64,000 nt of DNA from Sphagnum compactum (GCA_965153455.1 OZ234493.1:17784213-17848212); one strand, 5' to 3'; positions 35,001 through 47,823 are shown, counted from the first letter of the stretch. The notes: generated by a model from the sequence alone, not told the origin. Program-made: numbers and translations.

Positions 35001-36761
35001 GAGGTTTATAAGTCAGGGAATCCAGATCACCATCTCAAAGTCTACTTCCTGTTTTATGAGGACTCTACAGAAGTGCGCAAGTTCGAGGCCAGCATTCGGA
35101 GAGAAAATAGTGCATTTGAGAATCTCATACATCAGAAGGCATCCATGATGATTCCTGTGGATCAGGTACTTATAGCCTCTCATAAGAAAATAACTTTTTA
35201 TGTGACCATTGTATCTTAGCTAGCACCTTTATGATGCAATTGATCTTGAGGCAACATTATCTCATCAAAGATATATGATACATTCCTGGTGATTTAAACT
35301 ATTGCCTGTTAGCACAGGATGGGAGAATGTTGGAATCCACACCACCAAAGCAATCTGCCACATGTGTCAATCTAAATGCTGTCACTAGAAAGGCTGGAGG
35401 TCAGAAGCAAGTGGAGAAGCAAATGCAGGTAATTTTTTCCTGATGCAAAGTTCTAACCACTCTCTGATTGCTCAACAAGATTCGCCCTGGTTAGAAGTTC
35501 TAATCTTGATGTTGTAGAAACTATAATATGGGAACCTCAGAACATACTGATTCAATAATCCTAGTGTTGCAGGTGGTGGTAGACGTGCGGGAGTTTGGAA
35601 GCAGTCTTCCATGTGTGATCCACCAACAGGGCATCAAAATCCTGCCTGTGACTCTTGAAGTGGGCGATTACATTCTGTCTCCAGATATGTGTGTGGAACG
35701 GAAGAGCATTGCAGATCTCTTTTCCAGTTTCTCATCAGGGCGGCTCTACCATCAAGTGGAAACTATGACCCGTTACTACCGCCTCCCTGTCCTGCTCATT
35801 GAGTTCTCCCAAGACAAAAGCTTTGCTTTCCAGGTCTGCCATCTTTGAGGGAATATGTTCCATTTCTTGTCTGAGGTAACTTATTTTGGGCATCATAGAC
35901 TGTTATGTTAGTGTGATGAGCTAATGAGCTGGGCACAATGCAAGGTCTATTTTTGTACAGCAGAGTCCTTAGGATTCAAATCTGCAATGCTAAGGTGAGA
36001 GGAACCCATCAACTTACCTTTTTCAGCCTTGGTAAGATTCTTGGGATTACTGTTATTTGGAGCTGCTATTCGACAGGGTTGAAGCTAACGTGTTGAATTT
36101 TGGTTTTAACAGTCAGCAAGTGATGTGGGAGAGGAGATAGCGCCTAGCAATATTGTCTCTAAATTATCCCTCCTAGTACTCCATTTTCCGCATCTGCGCA
36201 TCATTTGGTCTCGCAGCTTGCATGCAACTGCTGACATCTTTGTGACTTTGAAAGCCAATCAAAATGAACCAGACCTTGAGAGAGCAATACGTGTTGGGGT
36301 GCCCACTGAAGATGGTCTTATTGAAGGAGACCTCAGGTGTGAGTTTCCCCATCTGATACAGTATTAGGCCTTGTAGCACTCATTCAACACCCTTGATGAC
36401 CCTGCAACCCTGCATGAAACTGGAATCAGGGATTAGGATTCAGGGTTTTCTGGGCTTTATTTGTTTATTCCACTGGTCGAAGTTATCATATGGTTCTTTT
36501 GTGCTCTTATTATTTAGACAAAAGATGGTTAATAAGCTGTCAATTTGCAGAGCAAAGAACTACAACACAAATGCAGTGGAGTTGCTGCGGCGACTGCCAG
36601 GGGTGACAGATGCCAACTACCACTCACTTCTGGCTGAATGCAAGAATCTTGTGGAAGTTGCATTGCTGCCGGCTGAACGGCTAGCCAAAGTCATGGGTGG
36701 AAAACAGCCTGCCCGCATGCTCCGCAACTTTCTTGATGCCAAGTTTCCTATTTTAGCATGA
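32071..36761 (+). CDS. XPF: XPF/RAD1 (UVH1) structure-specific DNA repair endonuclease
   Basis: Nuclear nuclease subunit that, with ERCC1, cuts 5' of lesions in nucleotide-excision repair and in recombination (family knowledge). Exons: 32071-33464, 33682-33837, 34022-34370, 34675-35165, 35318-35428, 35573-35833, 36113-36336 and 36551-36761; all GT-AG and in phase. About 1,065 residues, slightly longer than the Arabidopsis protein, mainly through longer linkers. The N-terminal part resembles the inactive helicase-like region ([42 protein letters not shown]). The ERCC4 nuclease carries [15 protein letters not shown] (about 865-879), keeping the GDX(n)ERK signature. A C-terminal helix-hairpin-helix region covers about 999-1065. 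ATG 32071 matches the family start. One base seems missing near 32511-32514: the frame ends in TAG after LFRCSNS and homology resumes one frame over as [13 protein letters not shown]. Confidence 0.95.
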
Positions 36762-37640
36762 GCTTGCTTTTCTATTATCCCTCCATGATGGCAAATCATC
36801 CCATCACCCCTGTATTCTACCTCTAGCCTTAGTGCCAACTCTGACCCCATCTCAAATGTTAAAACTCTGAACTCTCAGGTCCTGGGTGGCACTTTCATTG
36901 ATTGGGAACCCATTTGTATATAAATTGACAGGGGCACTCCTTGATGTAAATAGCTCTGTTCTTCCCTGAACAGGCTCTCCATTATGGTGCTGGTTCCAGT
37001 GCTCGAGATTATAGACTTCATTAAATTCCCTTGACTTTTTGAGGTAGCATTCCTCACATTCTAGGTAGCTCATCTGGGGAAGTGCAAATCAGGCCAACCT
37101 GATTGATAGTCACAGTCGACTTCTACTTGTAGCTAGAAGTTTCTAGTCTGTACATGATTGCCAATTTTATTGATCCCCAAGATTGAGTTCAAGGATGTGG
37201 AGGTACATATGTTTTTTCTGGTGGTAATTATTCTGGTGGTGATTGTGGAAGCTTCTCATCCTCTGGAGGTGGTTAGACAAGGATGGGTTTCTCATCTCTG
37301 AGTGTTAGTTGTTCTTCGAGACTACAGTATATTGGACATGAACATGAAAATTTGAGTGCCTTCCTAAAGTGTCTATTCCAATTTCCTGCTTATAAATTCT
37401 CAATAAAAACATGTGCCCATTTCAGAAAAGTAGCGTTTTGAGCATCTATTATAGGTGCTGGGTGGCCCCCCTAAACATCATGGATTGGACTCTTTTGATC
37501 TGAAACCTCTGTTGTGAACTGTGGCCAAGACCCACATCTCCATGGCAAGGTTTTCTGCTGGTACAGTGGGAAAATGTATGGAAAAGAATCTCGTGAAATT
37601 CTTAGTTATTATTTTAGCTCGCAAAACGTTTATCATCAGC
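36762..37640 (+). other. 3' flank of XPF
   Basis: This stretch follows the XPF stop codon and includes its likely 3' UTR. AATAAA-like words occur (for example near 37400). No coding gene is seen before the tRNA. Confidence 0.45.
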
Positions 37641-37712
37641 ATCAGAGTGGCGCAGCGGAAGCGTGGTGGGCCCATAACCCACAGGTCCCAGGATCGAAAC
37701 CTGGCTCTGATA
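37641..37712 (+). tRNA. tRNA-iMet: Initiator tRNA-Met (CAT)
   Basis: The 72-nt cloverleaf starts ATCAGAGTGGCGCAGCGGAA and ends with CTCTGAT plus A. The acceptor stem ATCAGAG/CTCTGAT carries the A1-T72 pair. The anticodon stem has three consecutive G-C pairs (GTGGG/CCCAC) around the loop with anticodon CAT at 37673-37675. The T loop reads ATCGAAA in place of TTCGANNT. All are hallmarks of eukaryotic cytosolic initiator tRNA. No intron is present. A T-run terminator lies a little downstream (TTTTGTTT near 37754). Confidence 0.97.
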
Positions 37713-37789
37713 AATCAGAGATGCAAGCTTCTATAAGTGCCCCTTAGACTTCTTTTGTTTAAGTCTTTGTTTTCCCCTCTCCCTACCAC

Positions 37790-38090
37790 AATAGTTGACC
37801 TCGGTTTCTGGGTTTACTACTTAATTACTAACAACCCACTAGCCATTACCTATGTACTAACCATCTACATGCACCTACTTACCTACCAGGTGCCTGTTTT
37901 CCTGCCTAACTACATACCAGCAGGACCTACAGTTTTTAGTTTTTACTACCTAGCTACTAACAACCCACTAGCCATTTACCTGGGTACTAATCATCTACAT
38001 GCATCTACTTATCTAGTAGCCACTCTGTTTTTCTGCCTACCTACCTACCTACCAACAGGACCTATTCTTTTACAGGATAGGGTACTAAGG
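37790..38090. repeat. CTACC-rich repeat with CTAACAACCCACTAGCC units
   Basis: Two related units each contain CTACTAACAACCCACTAGCC or a close variant (about 37827 and 37955), then ACTAATCATCTACATGCA and TACTTACCTA-type runs. The stretch ends with CCTATTCTTTTACAGGATAG. The same wording recurs at 58.6-58.9 and 59.45-59.72 kb. Confidence 0.8.
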
Positions 38091-39515
38091 TGAAAAGAAA
38101 TGTCAGGTCATAACCGGCTTCCAATGGCTGGTGTGCTGGTGGCTGTTGGTTTTGCTCTGGAAGTTTTATATTCACTTTTGAGATTTATTGGTGTATAGAT
38201 GAAGGGGCCACCATTTCTCCAGACCAAAGCTTTGGATGTACAACACTGCTGCCTGACTGTAATGTGTGTGTTGTCTGTAGACCGTTGAATATTAGATACC
38301 TACCTGAATTTCCCATTTCAAGTAAGCCAAGAGCTAAACCTGTCACTCTCTAAACTTTTTCTTCAGTGGTTGACAATGAATTACCAAATAGAAAAAGGGT
38401 CTTGAAGCTCTTCATCTACCTGCATCATCAAGGATTCACCGGCTAACTAGTAATTGTACTGAATGAAATTGGCAAATTGTGTAGATAAACTTGCCACACA
38501 ATTTGGCAGTGTTGCACACAACTGCCCACGAAAAACAGCAAGAATTTGTAGAAACATCATCAAAACACTAGTTAATAACAGGAAATGAACAATAATCCTT
38601 TGTCCTTACTTCAGGAAAGACATAAAACTATCCCATATGCAGAAGAATACGTAATCCCTGAAAAGATGATGATAACAAAGGAAAATTTCATACCATGATT
38701 GCAGCAGCACAGAAAGGCGGCCAGAGACTTTGGCCATTTCTCTTTGCATCTCAACCTCTCAAATAAACCTCATCTCTGTATTCCCAAATCTTCACATGGG
38801 ATAGGCCAAGAAAATTTGAGAGTCATCAACAGTGATGATGTAAGGGGATTCAGAGAAATTGCATAACCACGATGCTGTACTTACCATCTTGCTGCGACTG
38901 ATTATGCAATTTCTCTGAACCATCTTATAAGGATGTTCACCTCTCATAAGGATCCTGTACACCTAGGGGGGTGAGGAGACAATTGGTTGTGCCCATTATT
39001 GCAATTGAAAAATTGAATCAGCTGCAACAAGGATCTGCTAGCCTAATGCTAAAGAAATCTCACTGTACAACAACAACCATCAGTCTTTCTTCCTATCCTT
39101 GCGACCATGTGAAAACCAAACACCACCAGCATAGATAAGTTAACCAAAAGGTTCATATACTGTACAAGAATTGCCTCATCCCAGAATTGACAAATTTGCA
39201 GCTATATCAACCTTGTAGAAGGTTATGAAGTTTGTTTGGGTGAGAGTTACCAGGATGAAACCCTAAAGTATGAACCTTCTTCACCAACGACAAACATATC
39301 TAGAATGTGTACAAAATGGCAGATTTGCAGGCAAATAGGTATTCAAGCCCACCACCCTACATAGGTCTTCTTATTGCTGAGCAAAGTGAAGATACCAAGT
39401 TTCCTAAAAAGCAACCATAATCTAACTTACCTTTCAAATTTTGTTTTTGATACCACCACCCACATCTATCAGTTTTCACAAGCCAGACCATTTTCTTTTT
39501 GTACATTTGGATTGA
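38091..39515. other. Intergenic DNA and 3' flank of the F-box gene
   Basis: No gene is recognised. The right part probably contains the 3' UTR of the minus-strand F-box/kelch gene. A loose repeat of GAGAAATTGCATAA / GCAATTTCTCTGAA in inverted orientation lies at about 38852-38920. Confidence 0.4.
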
Positions 39516-40934
39516 TCATGGCACTAATTGCAGCATGTAAAGCTCTGCATCAAAATCCAGTCCTGCAGTGGCTGCTGGCATAATCTCCCCATCCACCATG
39601 CCCCCGAAAACAAGGATAGAATGACCTGAATCCAGTGCACAAGCTCCATGAAAGGACCGCTTACTTGGAGGTTGGCCCCATTGCTTCAGCTTCTTCCAGA
39701 ACCTACGAGCCAGTTTATTCCCAATGGAGTTGTCAGATCGTTGAGAGAAATTGGGGATGCATGATGAACTGCTACAGATCTGGACACCTGCACTTGGGTC
39801 AAGCACCCAAACATCCCCCTTGCGAAACCTTCGGGCATCCTCACCTCCATAGATCAATATTCTGCCGCCAAAAATCAGAGTTGCTGAGTGACCTGCACGT
39901 GGGACTGGAGCATCCTGTACAGGTTGAAGTTCACAAGCTCGCAGCTCTACCCAACTTGGGAAATCATCCTCCATGTCGAGAACCCAAACATCGTTCAAAA
40001 CCTCAAAGTGTGTCCCACGACCACCAAACAACACCATCCTCTTGCCTCCAATCCATGTAAGAGTGTGACCTGACCGAGGCATCGGTGCAACGGGAGTGAT
40101 CACCTCATGCCAAGTAGCTGGTGATTCCGCCAAATCCAACATCCATGTATCCCCTAGCCTTAAGCCATCCGAGCCAATCCCACCATAGATGACCACCTTC
40201 TTGTCACCTCCATAGCAACCTGAATGCGCACCCCGGGAAGGAGGTGATGAAACCACCTCCAACAATTGCCAGGAAGGGCTTCCATGGCCCGATATACCCA
40301 GATTCACCCATGTATCACATTGCCGCGTGCCCTTGTCATTGATTCCCCCAAACATCACCAAAGTTTCCTGCACAACGGTGCAACTCTGCCCAAATCTGCC
40401 TGAAGGGATTCCCACACAAATCTGTTGCCAACCAACACCATCACCGATTTGAGAAGGGAGAGGTGCAACCCAAGTATCATCAAGATGACGCCCACCTGCA
40501 CATCCTCCTCCATATACAGCAACCTTGCCTGCAACAGCGACCATGGAGTGCGACGCCCGTTGAGTCGGCCACAAATCCTCTTGATGAAACCTGTGCCAAG
40601 AAACAGCCTTCAAGAAGAGCATTTGACGATACACACGCTTCCATCCCCCTCTTTCTTTCCCAACTGCTGGCCATGCCTGCACTGCCATGCTTCCCCATTC
40701 ACGTGTACATATATAAGCCCACAGAGCATCTGTCTCTGCGAGCTGCCGGAATCTATGGCATGTTAGACCAAAGGAGATAACTGCTTGCACTGGCAAGTAG
40801 TACAGAATCGCCAGCACTTGATCTGATCCCAGCAAACTGAGCTCACTCGTTGCCGCTCCTCCTCCTCCTCCTCCTCCTCCTCTTCCGCATTCCGTTTCCT
40901 TCTCATTCTGTGACCACTTCATCACCATGTCCAT
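39516..40934 (-). CDS. F-box/kelch-repeat protein
   Basis: Intronless 472-residue protein starting at ATG 40934 and ending TGA at 39516. Residues 31-80 form an F-box (LSLLGSDQVLAILYYLP, then FGLTCHRFRQLA...LW). From about 125 onward come five or more kelch-type blades: SHSMVAVAGKVAVYGG, GQSCTVVQETLVMFGG, GAHSGCYGGDKKVVIYGG, SGHTLTWIGGKRMVLFGG, GHSATLIFGGRILIYGG and FHGACALDSGHSILVFGG. By family it would be a substrate receptor of an SCF ubiquitin ligase, the F-box binding SKP1/ASK and the kelch propeller binding the target. The pattern resembles Arabidopsis At1g51550-type proteins. A Gly run at residues 19-26 is encoded by a CTC/CCT triplet repeat. The target is unknown. Confidence 0.94.
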   Translation of the reverse strand: MDMVMKWSQNEKETECGRGGGGGGGGAATSELSLLGSDQVLAILYYLPVQAVISFGLTCHRFRQLAETDALWAYICTREWGSMAVQAWPAVGKERGGWKRVYRQMLFLKAVSWHRFHQEDLWPTQRASHSMVAVAGKVAVYGGGCAGGRHLDDTWVAPLPSQIGDGVGWQQICVGIPSGRFGQSCTVVQETLVMFGGINDKGTRQCDTWVNLGISGHGSPSWQLLEVVSSPPSRGAHSGCYGGDKKVVIYGGIGSDGLRLGDTWMLDLAESPATWHEVITPVAPMPRSGHTLTWIGGKRMVLFGGRGTHFEVLNDVWVLDMEDDFPSWVELRACELQPVQDAPVPRAGHSATLIFGGRILIYGGEDARRFRKGDVWVLDPSAGVQICSSSSCIPNFSQRSDNSIGNKLARRFWKKLKQWGQPPSKRSFHGACALDSGHSILVFGGMVDGEIMPAATAGLDFDAELYMLQLVP

Positions 40935-41260
40935 GCCTGATCATATCTCCACGCCACTAACCCTAAAAGATTCGCACTTGGATCTCGCTCACCGAAGGAA
41001 AGAAGACATCTGCCGGAGCCGCAGAGCCTTCTCCTTCAGGGAGGCAGGTAGGCAAGCAGAACACTGCCCCCGTCGTCGTTTCCTTACTGCTTGCTTGCTT
41101 CCGCGGCGTTCCTACCTCATCGTCTAACCCCTACTCGCTCGCCTTCACCCTGCAACTGTGCTCCTCGCGGAAACCCTAAACCGAACGTCCAAGAAACCCT
41201 TCTTGGACAGCAGCTCTTTCTTTTTAAAGGAGGAAAAATCAACGGGAAGCTTCACAGCAA
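40935..41260 (-). promoter_or_regulatory. Upstream region of the F-box/kelch gene
   Basis: GC-rich stretch directly upstream of the minus-strand ATG, probably 5' UTR and core promoter. It contains CCCTAAA-like words (about 40958, 41172), which in plants also occur as telo-box promoter elements. No other gene is seen. Confidence 0.45.
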
Positions 41261-41870
41261 TTGCAGCCGAGGATGGATGAAGTTCTGTGTTCGTGGATGG
41301 ATGAAATTTGAATCATTAGGATGAAATTTGTTTTTTCCTGAGGAAAACAAGTATGAAGCAATCACAACAAGTATATTGCACCAAGGATGATGTTATGTGT
41401 CTGTATGGATTAAACTTCAATCATTTGGATGATTCCTTTTTCCCTGGAGGAAAACAAGTCTGAAGCAATCACAGCAATTATATTGCAGCCAAGGATGTTA
41501 TGTGTCCATGTATGGATGAAATTTCAATCACTTGGATGAAATTTATTTTAATTTCATGATTTGGATGAAATTCCTTTTTCTCTCAGGAAAATAACTGTGG
41601 AGCACCATGACAGCAAATTGCAGCCAAGGATGTGATGTGTCTGTGTATGGATGAAAATTGCAATCATTTGGTAGAAATTTTAATTTCTATGATTTGGATG
41701 AAACTTCTTTTTCACTGAGGAAAACAAGTGAAGCATCAGAGCAATGCCAAGGATGATATGTGTAGTTGAAGGATGAAAAAATTTAATGATTTGGGTGAAG
41801 TCTCTTTTTCACAGAGGAAATCAATGTGAAGCATCACATCAATGAGAAGGATGATATGTGTCAAGTATAA
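41261..41870. repeat. 100-135-bp degenerate tandem repeat, about six copies
   Basis: Each unit has a GGATGATGTTATGTGTCTGT-like start, then ATGGATGAAATTTCAATCAT, TTTTTC, GAGGAAAACAAGTGAAGCA and CAGCAATTGCAGCCAA. Starts lie near 41270, 41386, 41493, 41628, 41750 and 41849. Copies diverge progressively toward higher coordinates. Confidence 0.88.
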
Positions 41871-44495
41871 CTACATGTACTACATACCATTTTACTATAA
41901 CTGTTGGAGCTGCTCCAAGGTAGCATGATTATCATTGAAAGTTAAAAACACACTTTATGTAATAGAGTTATCCGTAAAGTCACCCTCTCTTCACACGGTC
42001 TTTGGGCCTGCTTTCACTCCCTATCATCAAAACGCTGTAAAGCTTTATTTATAAAACACACCACATATTCGAAAAATGTACATAGATATTAAAAACAAGG
42101 GATACTATAGAGTGCATCGAGTTAGTATAAACTAGATGTCAAAAACTTTGCATCTCAACAACCAACGGCTTGTAATAGGTCAACCCTGGCAGTGGAAGGT
42201 GTGTCATGAAGATCGAGAAATTCTTTGATGAAAAAAGTAACCAAGATAGAAAGGGAAGGTCCCTCTGGCGCTTTTAGTGGTATCCACAAGGTAATGAAAG
42301 TTTATTAAAACACAATATGAAATGCTGAAACTGAGCATTAAATGCAGAAGGTTCGAAACTAATTATAATATTTGTACAGGTAGGAGCAGTGAAAATATAT
42401 GTAGCAGTAGTGGAGGCGCTCAGGAAAAAGGAAAGACAGGATGAAACTCAGTTTACCACCAAAATTGCTAGGAAAAACTAGTCTGGGTCCAGTTATTTCA
42501 TTTTGTCGAATTTTCATTCCCAGTTACAGGCTTGGTGGTAACTTGAACCCACTTGCAAGGTGGGTAAAGGTTCCCATTTGCTTGGATTATTGGTTTGTTG
42601 TTGTGGTTTGGCCATATCATGTGGGTTTGAATAGTTTGTATAGTTTGATTAAATGATTGTGAAGTTTGATTACAAATGTTTTTGGAAAATGCATGCCTTG
42701 TGATAATATACATATTATATAATAAATTTAATCTAAGATAGATGTCAAAGTTTTAGTCCATGAATTGTGGTCATGAGTATGTTTTAAGTGGGCTTAATAT
42801 GCTTATAAACCATTGTGAAGGTCAAAAATCAAAATGTTAACATTATAAGTATGTGGTTAGATTTGCTCTAGCAACTACTGAAAAAGGCTTTGAATGTCAC
42901 TTTTTGCAAGAACCTTCCACCATTGTGGCATGAAAATAAAATTCCTTCGTACCGAAATCTTACTAACGATTTCAAACCTTTGGCCATGAGAAATTAATGC
43001 TTTTGGGTGGCTAGTCATAGTTGTAAAAAATAAGTTGATTATTGTTAATTCATTGGTCATCATGATTGGTCCATGTGTCAATTTTATTATTAACTGACAA
43101 AAATAGAATGCAAACTATACTGTTTATGGGTGGGGGAGGAGCAAACACTTACATTAAAAATGTATTTTATAGTGATAGCAAATGGTATCTAGTGAAAATG
43201 CAAGAGAAGCTTTTAAAGCATGCCCAATATAGGCTCAACAAATTGATGCACACTATTGCAATATTGCAAACTTGATGAGTGAAAGATAGTTGTGGCCATG
43301 GTAGATGGTGGCGGGTGGGTAGATAAGCCCAATAGTAAGTACATGACCTACAATTCCATTGGCAATGAATCTCAAGAGGGCAACTACATTGGCACCTATT
43401 AACAATTGGTTTGACACTCCAACTTGGTCGTGGCCTTTGTTGTAGAACTTCAAAACATCCCAATTCGCTCTTTTCACCATAACCAACCACTTGTTCTTGC
43501 CCATGCTACTCACTTTGTATTTCTAATATTCATTTTTACTACTTGTTGTTTGATTATTAAAAACGATGGTAGATGCTCAAAGGAAAAATATGACTCAAAT
43601 TGAAACCGACTTGAATGGGTATGACTTTGATGAGGATTTGTTTTTGGACTTACTTATGACCAAATGAAAGCAAACATTGAAAAAAAAGAGCTTGCTCCAA
43701 AATGAGGTGGTTTCACAATTGGCATATTACATCAATTTGATTTACAAAAGTAGATGGACATTAATGTTACTAGAGGGTTTTTGAGGAGGTTTGCTTTGAT
43801 CAATTGTATGCATTGGGATGGAAAAAATTGCCTTGTAGGTTGGCAATGTCAATACAAAGACACAAATGGTAAAATGAACATCATATTGGAAGTAGTTGTT
43901 AATCAATCATTAGGGATTTAGCATTTTTAGAATGTCAAAGGGAATTCTATTTATTGATGGTTGTGCATTGCAAGGATGTTGAATGCAATATAGTGAGTCA
44001 TAGCCTCCAAGTTGTGTTGGAACAAGGAATTGAATGAATATTGATCTTGAGATTTTGTTGATTTGAAACCAACCATTTCCAATTCATCTTCAAATAAGGC
44101 ATCAATGCTGAAAAAGCTAGTGTGAAAAGGACAACACTAGGATCAAATTAGCAAATGGTAACATAGACACTTATTTCGACATATAAATCACATACAACAT
44201 TGTTTCATTTGTGAAGAACAACCCACATTGAATTCATGATCACATATGATCCATTTCAAAGAATAAGTTTCACACATAAATGAATGAAGCACCATGCATT
44301 TGAGGAAAACAATTATGCAATAGAAATGTACTTCCATTCCATTGCAAGAATACACATTACATGAAAAAGTTATCATTCAAGGTTAATGCCTATCGGTGAA
44401 TCATTTGTGAACCTTGTCACATAGTACACATTTTCTATTATTGGGTTATTTTTTGCATCTTCATTTAAGGCTTGGACAAAAGGTTGTTACATTAC
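41871..44495. other. AT-rich intergenic DNA, no recognised gene
   Basis: Open stretches are short (the longest near 43167-43513, minus) and match nothing I know. A plus-strand frame from about 43567 reads for roughly 30 residues before stops and is likely a transposon remnant of unknown type. Confidence 0.4.
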
Positions 44496-44792
44496 TGTAG
44501 TACCTTTACCATTTTGGCATAAATTAAATTGTTTTTTTTGTTTTCATGAGCTTTCAAAAAGTTGAATTATCAGGCTTTGAATTGCAAACCTTCCATGTCA
44601 GTGATTTAAAACTGAGGCAATCTAGAGACACTAAATTGTTCCATGACATTGACATGACCTTATTTATTATTTTGTAAAACCATTACCTACTGAAAATTTC
44701 AGAATTCAAAAACCAAGTGCTGAAGTCAAGATTTCAAATTTAATTAATTATTCGACAATTTGTTACCAAAATGGTAAAGGTACTATGGTATC
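44496..44792 (-). mobile_element. MITE-like element (family A), copy 1, inverted orientation
   Basis: Terminal inverted repeats: TGTAGTACCTTTACCATTTT at the left and AAAATGGTAAAGGTACTATG at the right, about 24 bp with few mismatches. Length about 297 bp. The interior, read on the minus strand (CAGCACTTGGTTTTTGAATT and ATTTTCAGTAGGTAATGG), matches copy 2. No coding capacity. Confidence 0.8.
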
Positions 44793-45700
44793 AAAGCCTA
44801 GGGTGTTTAATGCTTGAACTTAAAGTTATTAGTGCATTTGGATGTGTGTAAGGAATGGTGGGCATTAGAGCAAGGGTGGGTGGCATTGAAGCTATAATAA
44901 TAATGGTAATAAAAGTTACATTTTTTATGGCAAGGTGACAACGTTGAATATTTGTTAGTAGCTCCTCCCTTCACAATAGTAATTAATTCACACACATCAT
45001 TTCCTATTGTTATACATAAAGTGGCATTGAAAACAACCACAAAACCAATTGATTTGAAAGGAACTTAACCTTTAAAAAACACGTTTTGGCAATATCTAGT
45101 GTTGCCTATGCTTGCACCCTTGTTGAACACTTTCTACTACCTGCAATTTGAAGTAATCCTTCATTGTTTGACTATACTGATTGGCATGTTGTGTGAAATT
45201 CATGGCAACAAATTTTTGGTCCATTCTCCATATCCAAATGGTCTATCTTGCCCCCTTGTGCACCTCTTGTAATTATATCTGACCATGTAGATGTGAGATC
45301 AATTGTTGTTCTTTTGTTTTTAACTACCTTTGATTTTGTCTTGATTTGGTTTTTCACATCACTCCATGCAAGGTTTTGCTTATAACCTTGCATGCATTTT
45401 GAGATGCATCTACCCACTTTGACACATCTTACAAAACCAACTAGCAATGAGAATGATGAAATCAAGTTTCTTTAGGGATTTTTGACACAATACAATTTGA
45501 AGGTGCATTGCAAATTGTCATTTAGACTTGATTTAGATTCCTTCACATTCAAAACTTATTAGTACATTCATCCCCATTTTGTTTTTAGAGATCTTGTGGG
45601 CTTAGGACCACACCCAATTGGGATATGGGAGCAAACATATTAAAATGAGCCACATGGTGTGTGGATAATGTTTAAAATTATAATTTTGCATCTTTGAAAA
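44793..45700. other. AT-rich intergenic DNA
   Basis: One minus-strand open stretch (about 45172-45465) has no recognised domain. No RNA gene is seen. Confidence 0.4.
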
Positions 45701-46180
45701 ATCACAAAGGAGACATAATAAAATGATTGTTGATTTTTTTTCCTTTTTAGGTTCCATTAGTTGCAAAGTTTTAATGTTCAAAACTTGATGCAAGTTGATG
45801 ATGTTTCAAGAGTCCTTTTGCATGTTCAAAACAAATAATTTGGACAATGGTTTTTTCTCAAATGTTTTTTTCCATTATGAAAATTTTCCTTCTCACAATT
45901 GGATAGGATCTTAATATTGATGATTAAGAAAACAAAAGCACTTGAAATTGGCGAAATTCATTTAAAAACACATTTGAGTGCATGTGCTTCTTTAACAAAA
46001 AAAATCTATTTTATACTATTCAAAACATTACAAAATATGTAATATAGACTAAGATATAGTTTTTAAAAAAAATCTAGCACACAATTGTAAACTAGGTTTG
46101 AAAAATATAAAAATAATTAAAATAATCCAACACAAGAATGCCAAGTGTCAAATGTAGTCCTTGGAAAGGGTTCCAAGACC
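45700..46180. repeat. Dispersed repeat family C, copy 1 (diverged)
   Basis: This copy shares with the copies at 48.34 and 63.04 kb the ordered words CACAAAGGAGACATAATA, AGTTGCAAAGTTTTAATGTT, CTTTTGCATGTTCAAAAC, ATTGATGATTAAGAAAACAA then AAGCACTTGAA, and a distal TAGTCCTTGGAAA. It is the most diverged of the three. Confidence 0.65.
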
Positions 46181-47515
46181 TTGATGTCCTACCTCTTTTT
46201 AGTGTGTTTGCAATCATATGCACATTTTAATAAACTCCAACTCTTTCCCAAAATTCAACAAACTTTTGGTTGTTCAATCTTCATGTAACGTGAAATAACC
46301 AAGTATGAGTGATATAGTTGATGTTTTTTATTATCAACAAAATACTTGTCATTTGTTCCTTATGATCTAGCTTGAATGGACAATGGTGTGACAACAAAGG
46401 GGGACACACATTGTAGAAAAATGCAATAAACAAGCGACATGAGGCTTAATGTGATGTTCAATAAAGTCCCTCATTCCATCACACCAAAGGATTGTTGGCA
46501 ACTGGATTGTATGGTGGTGTGGGAGATTCAAATTAGTTCACCAAATTTATTATAAACGGAAAACAAGATGGAGGTATTTTGTGTGCACTTGGGAATTTGA
46601 GGTGATAGGTTACATTGTTTGGGAAACATACTCTGCACCAAAATCCCTGACTATTTTATTTTGAAGTTGGTGTTCCAATTTTTGGTATTGCTAAGCAACA
46701 TGTTTTTAAATCACCTGTATTTAATATTGTCAAGTTAATTAATTTATTGATAGATAATTATTTTAGAGTTACAAAAAGGTGAAACTTGGGGATTGATGAT
46801 GGATTGTACATGCAAACAAAAGTTCAACAAGAGGATTGAACATCGCATAATTCATTTATGGACAACTTTAAGGAGGTCATCATTTATGGTAAGGTATACC
46901 ATTTATTTTTTTTCATGCTTGCTTTATGGAGTGGCGATTTTTTCATAAGTTTTTGTTGTTGGATAAGTATGATGTAAACCAATGCTGAAGGAACATTGAA
47001 CCTCATTTGGAAATTGATAGTTAGGATGATTAAATTGATTGGTTTTCCAAGTCATCCATTTAAAGGATGATAAGGACCTTGTTTCGGGAAGAACATGATG
47101 ACACACCTTGTTTTCATTTTGAAAAGGATCATTTTTTTCTAATTTTTCACAAGTAAGTTGTGAATCCTAAATTTTCCCTAAATTTATGTTGTTCCACTTG
47201 TTTTTTGTCATCATTAACACTTTGTTAAAATGTTTTCCCATTACACATATCATGAACTTTTGGTTACAAATAGATATATACATATTAAAAAAATTATTAT
47301 CTATTCGTAGGTGTTGATTTGGTCTAGTTTTGACCTTAGATGTATGAAATACATTTGTACAATGTTAAGTGCTTAGATCAAGTTCTGACTGTTACAATGA
47401 TTTCAAAATGTTTGTTTCCAAAGTGGTAGTATCATTTGTAGTTTTTCAACATCTTTTAATCAATAAAGGTGGTTCCTTTTCAAGATTAAATAAATAATGA
47501 AAATGAATTGTTGCA
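46181..47515. other. AT-rich intergenic DNA
   Basis: No gene or clear repeat is seen between the family C copy and the next MITE-like element. Confidence 0.4.
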
Positions 47516-47823
47516 AATACCATGCTACCTTTACCATTTTGGTAATAGATTGTTGAATAATAAATTAAATTTTAAATCTTAATTTCAGCACCTAGTTTTT
47601 AATTCTGAAAATTTTGGTAGGTAATGGTTATAGATAATAATAAACAAAATATACTTAGTGTTATGGAACAATTTAGTTGCTATCCTTGGAGGTTTGGGGG
47701 TTCAAACCCTGACAGTGAAATTTTTGATTTTATTAAAATTTCGGCACAAATAAGAAATACTTTTTCAAAACTTTGAATAAAAAAATTTGATTTATGCTGA
47801 AATGGTAAAGGTACTATGGTATG
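47516..47823 (+). mobile_element. MITE-like element (family A), copy 2
   Basis: The left end TACCATGCTACCTTTACCAT is the inverse of the right end ATGGTAAAGGTACTATGGTA. Length about 308 bp. The interior contains CAGCACCTAGTTTTTAATTC and AAAATTTCGGCACAAATAAG, which occur in copies 1 and 3 respectively. No coding capacity. Confidence 0.82.
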
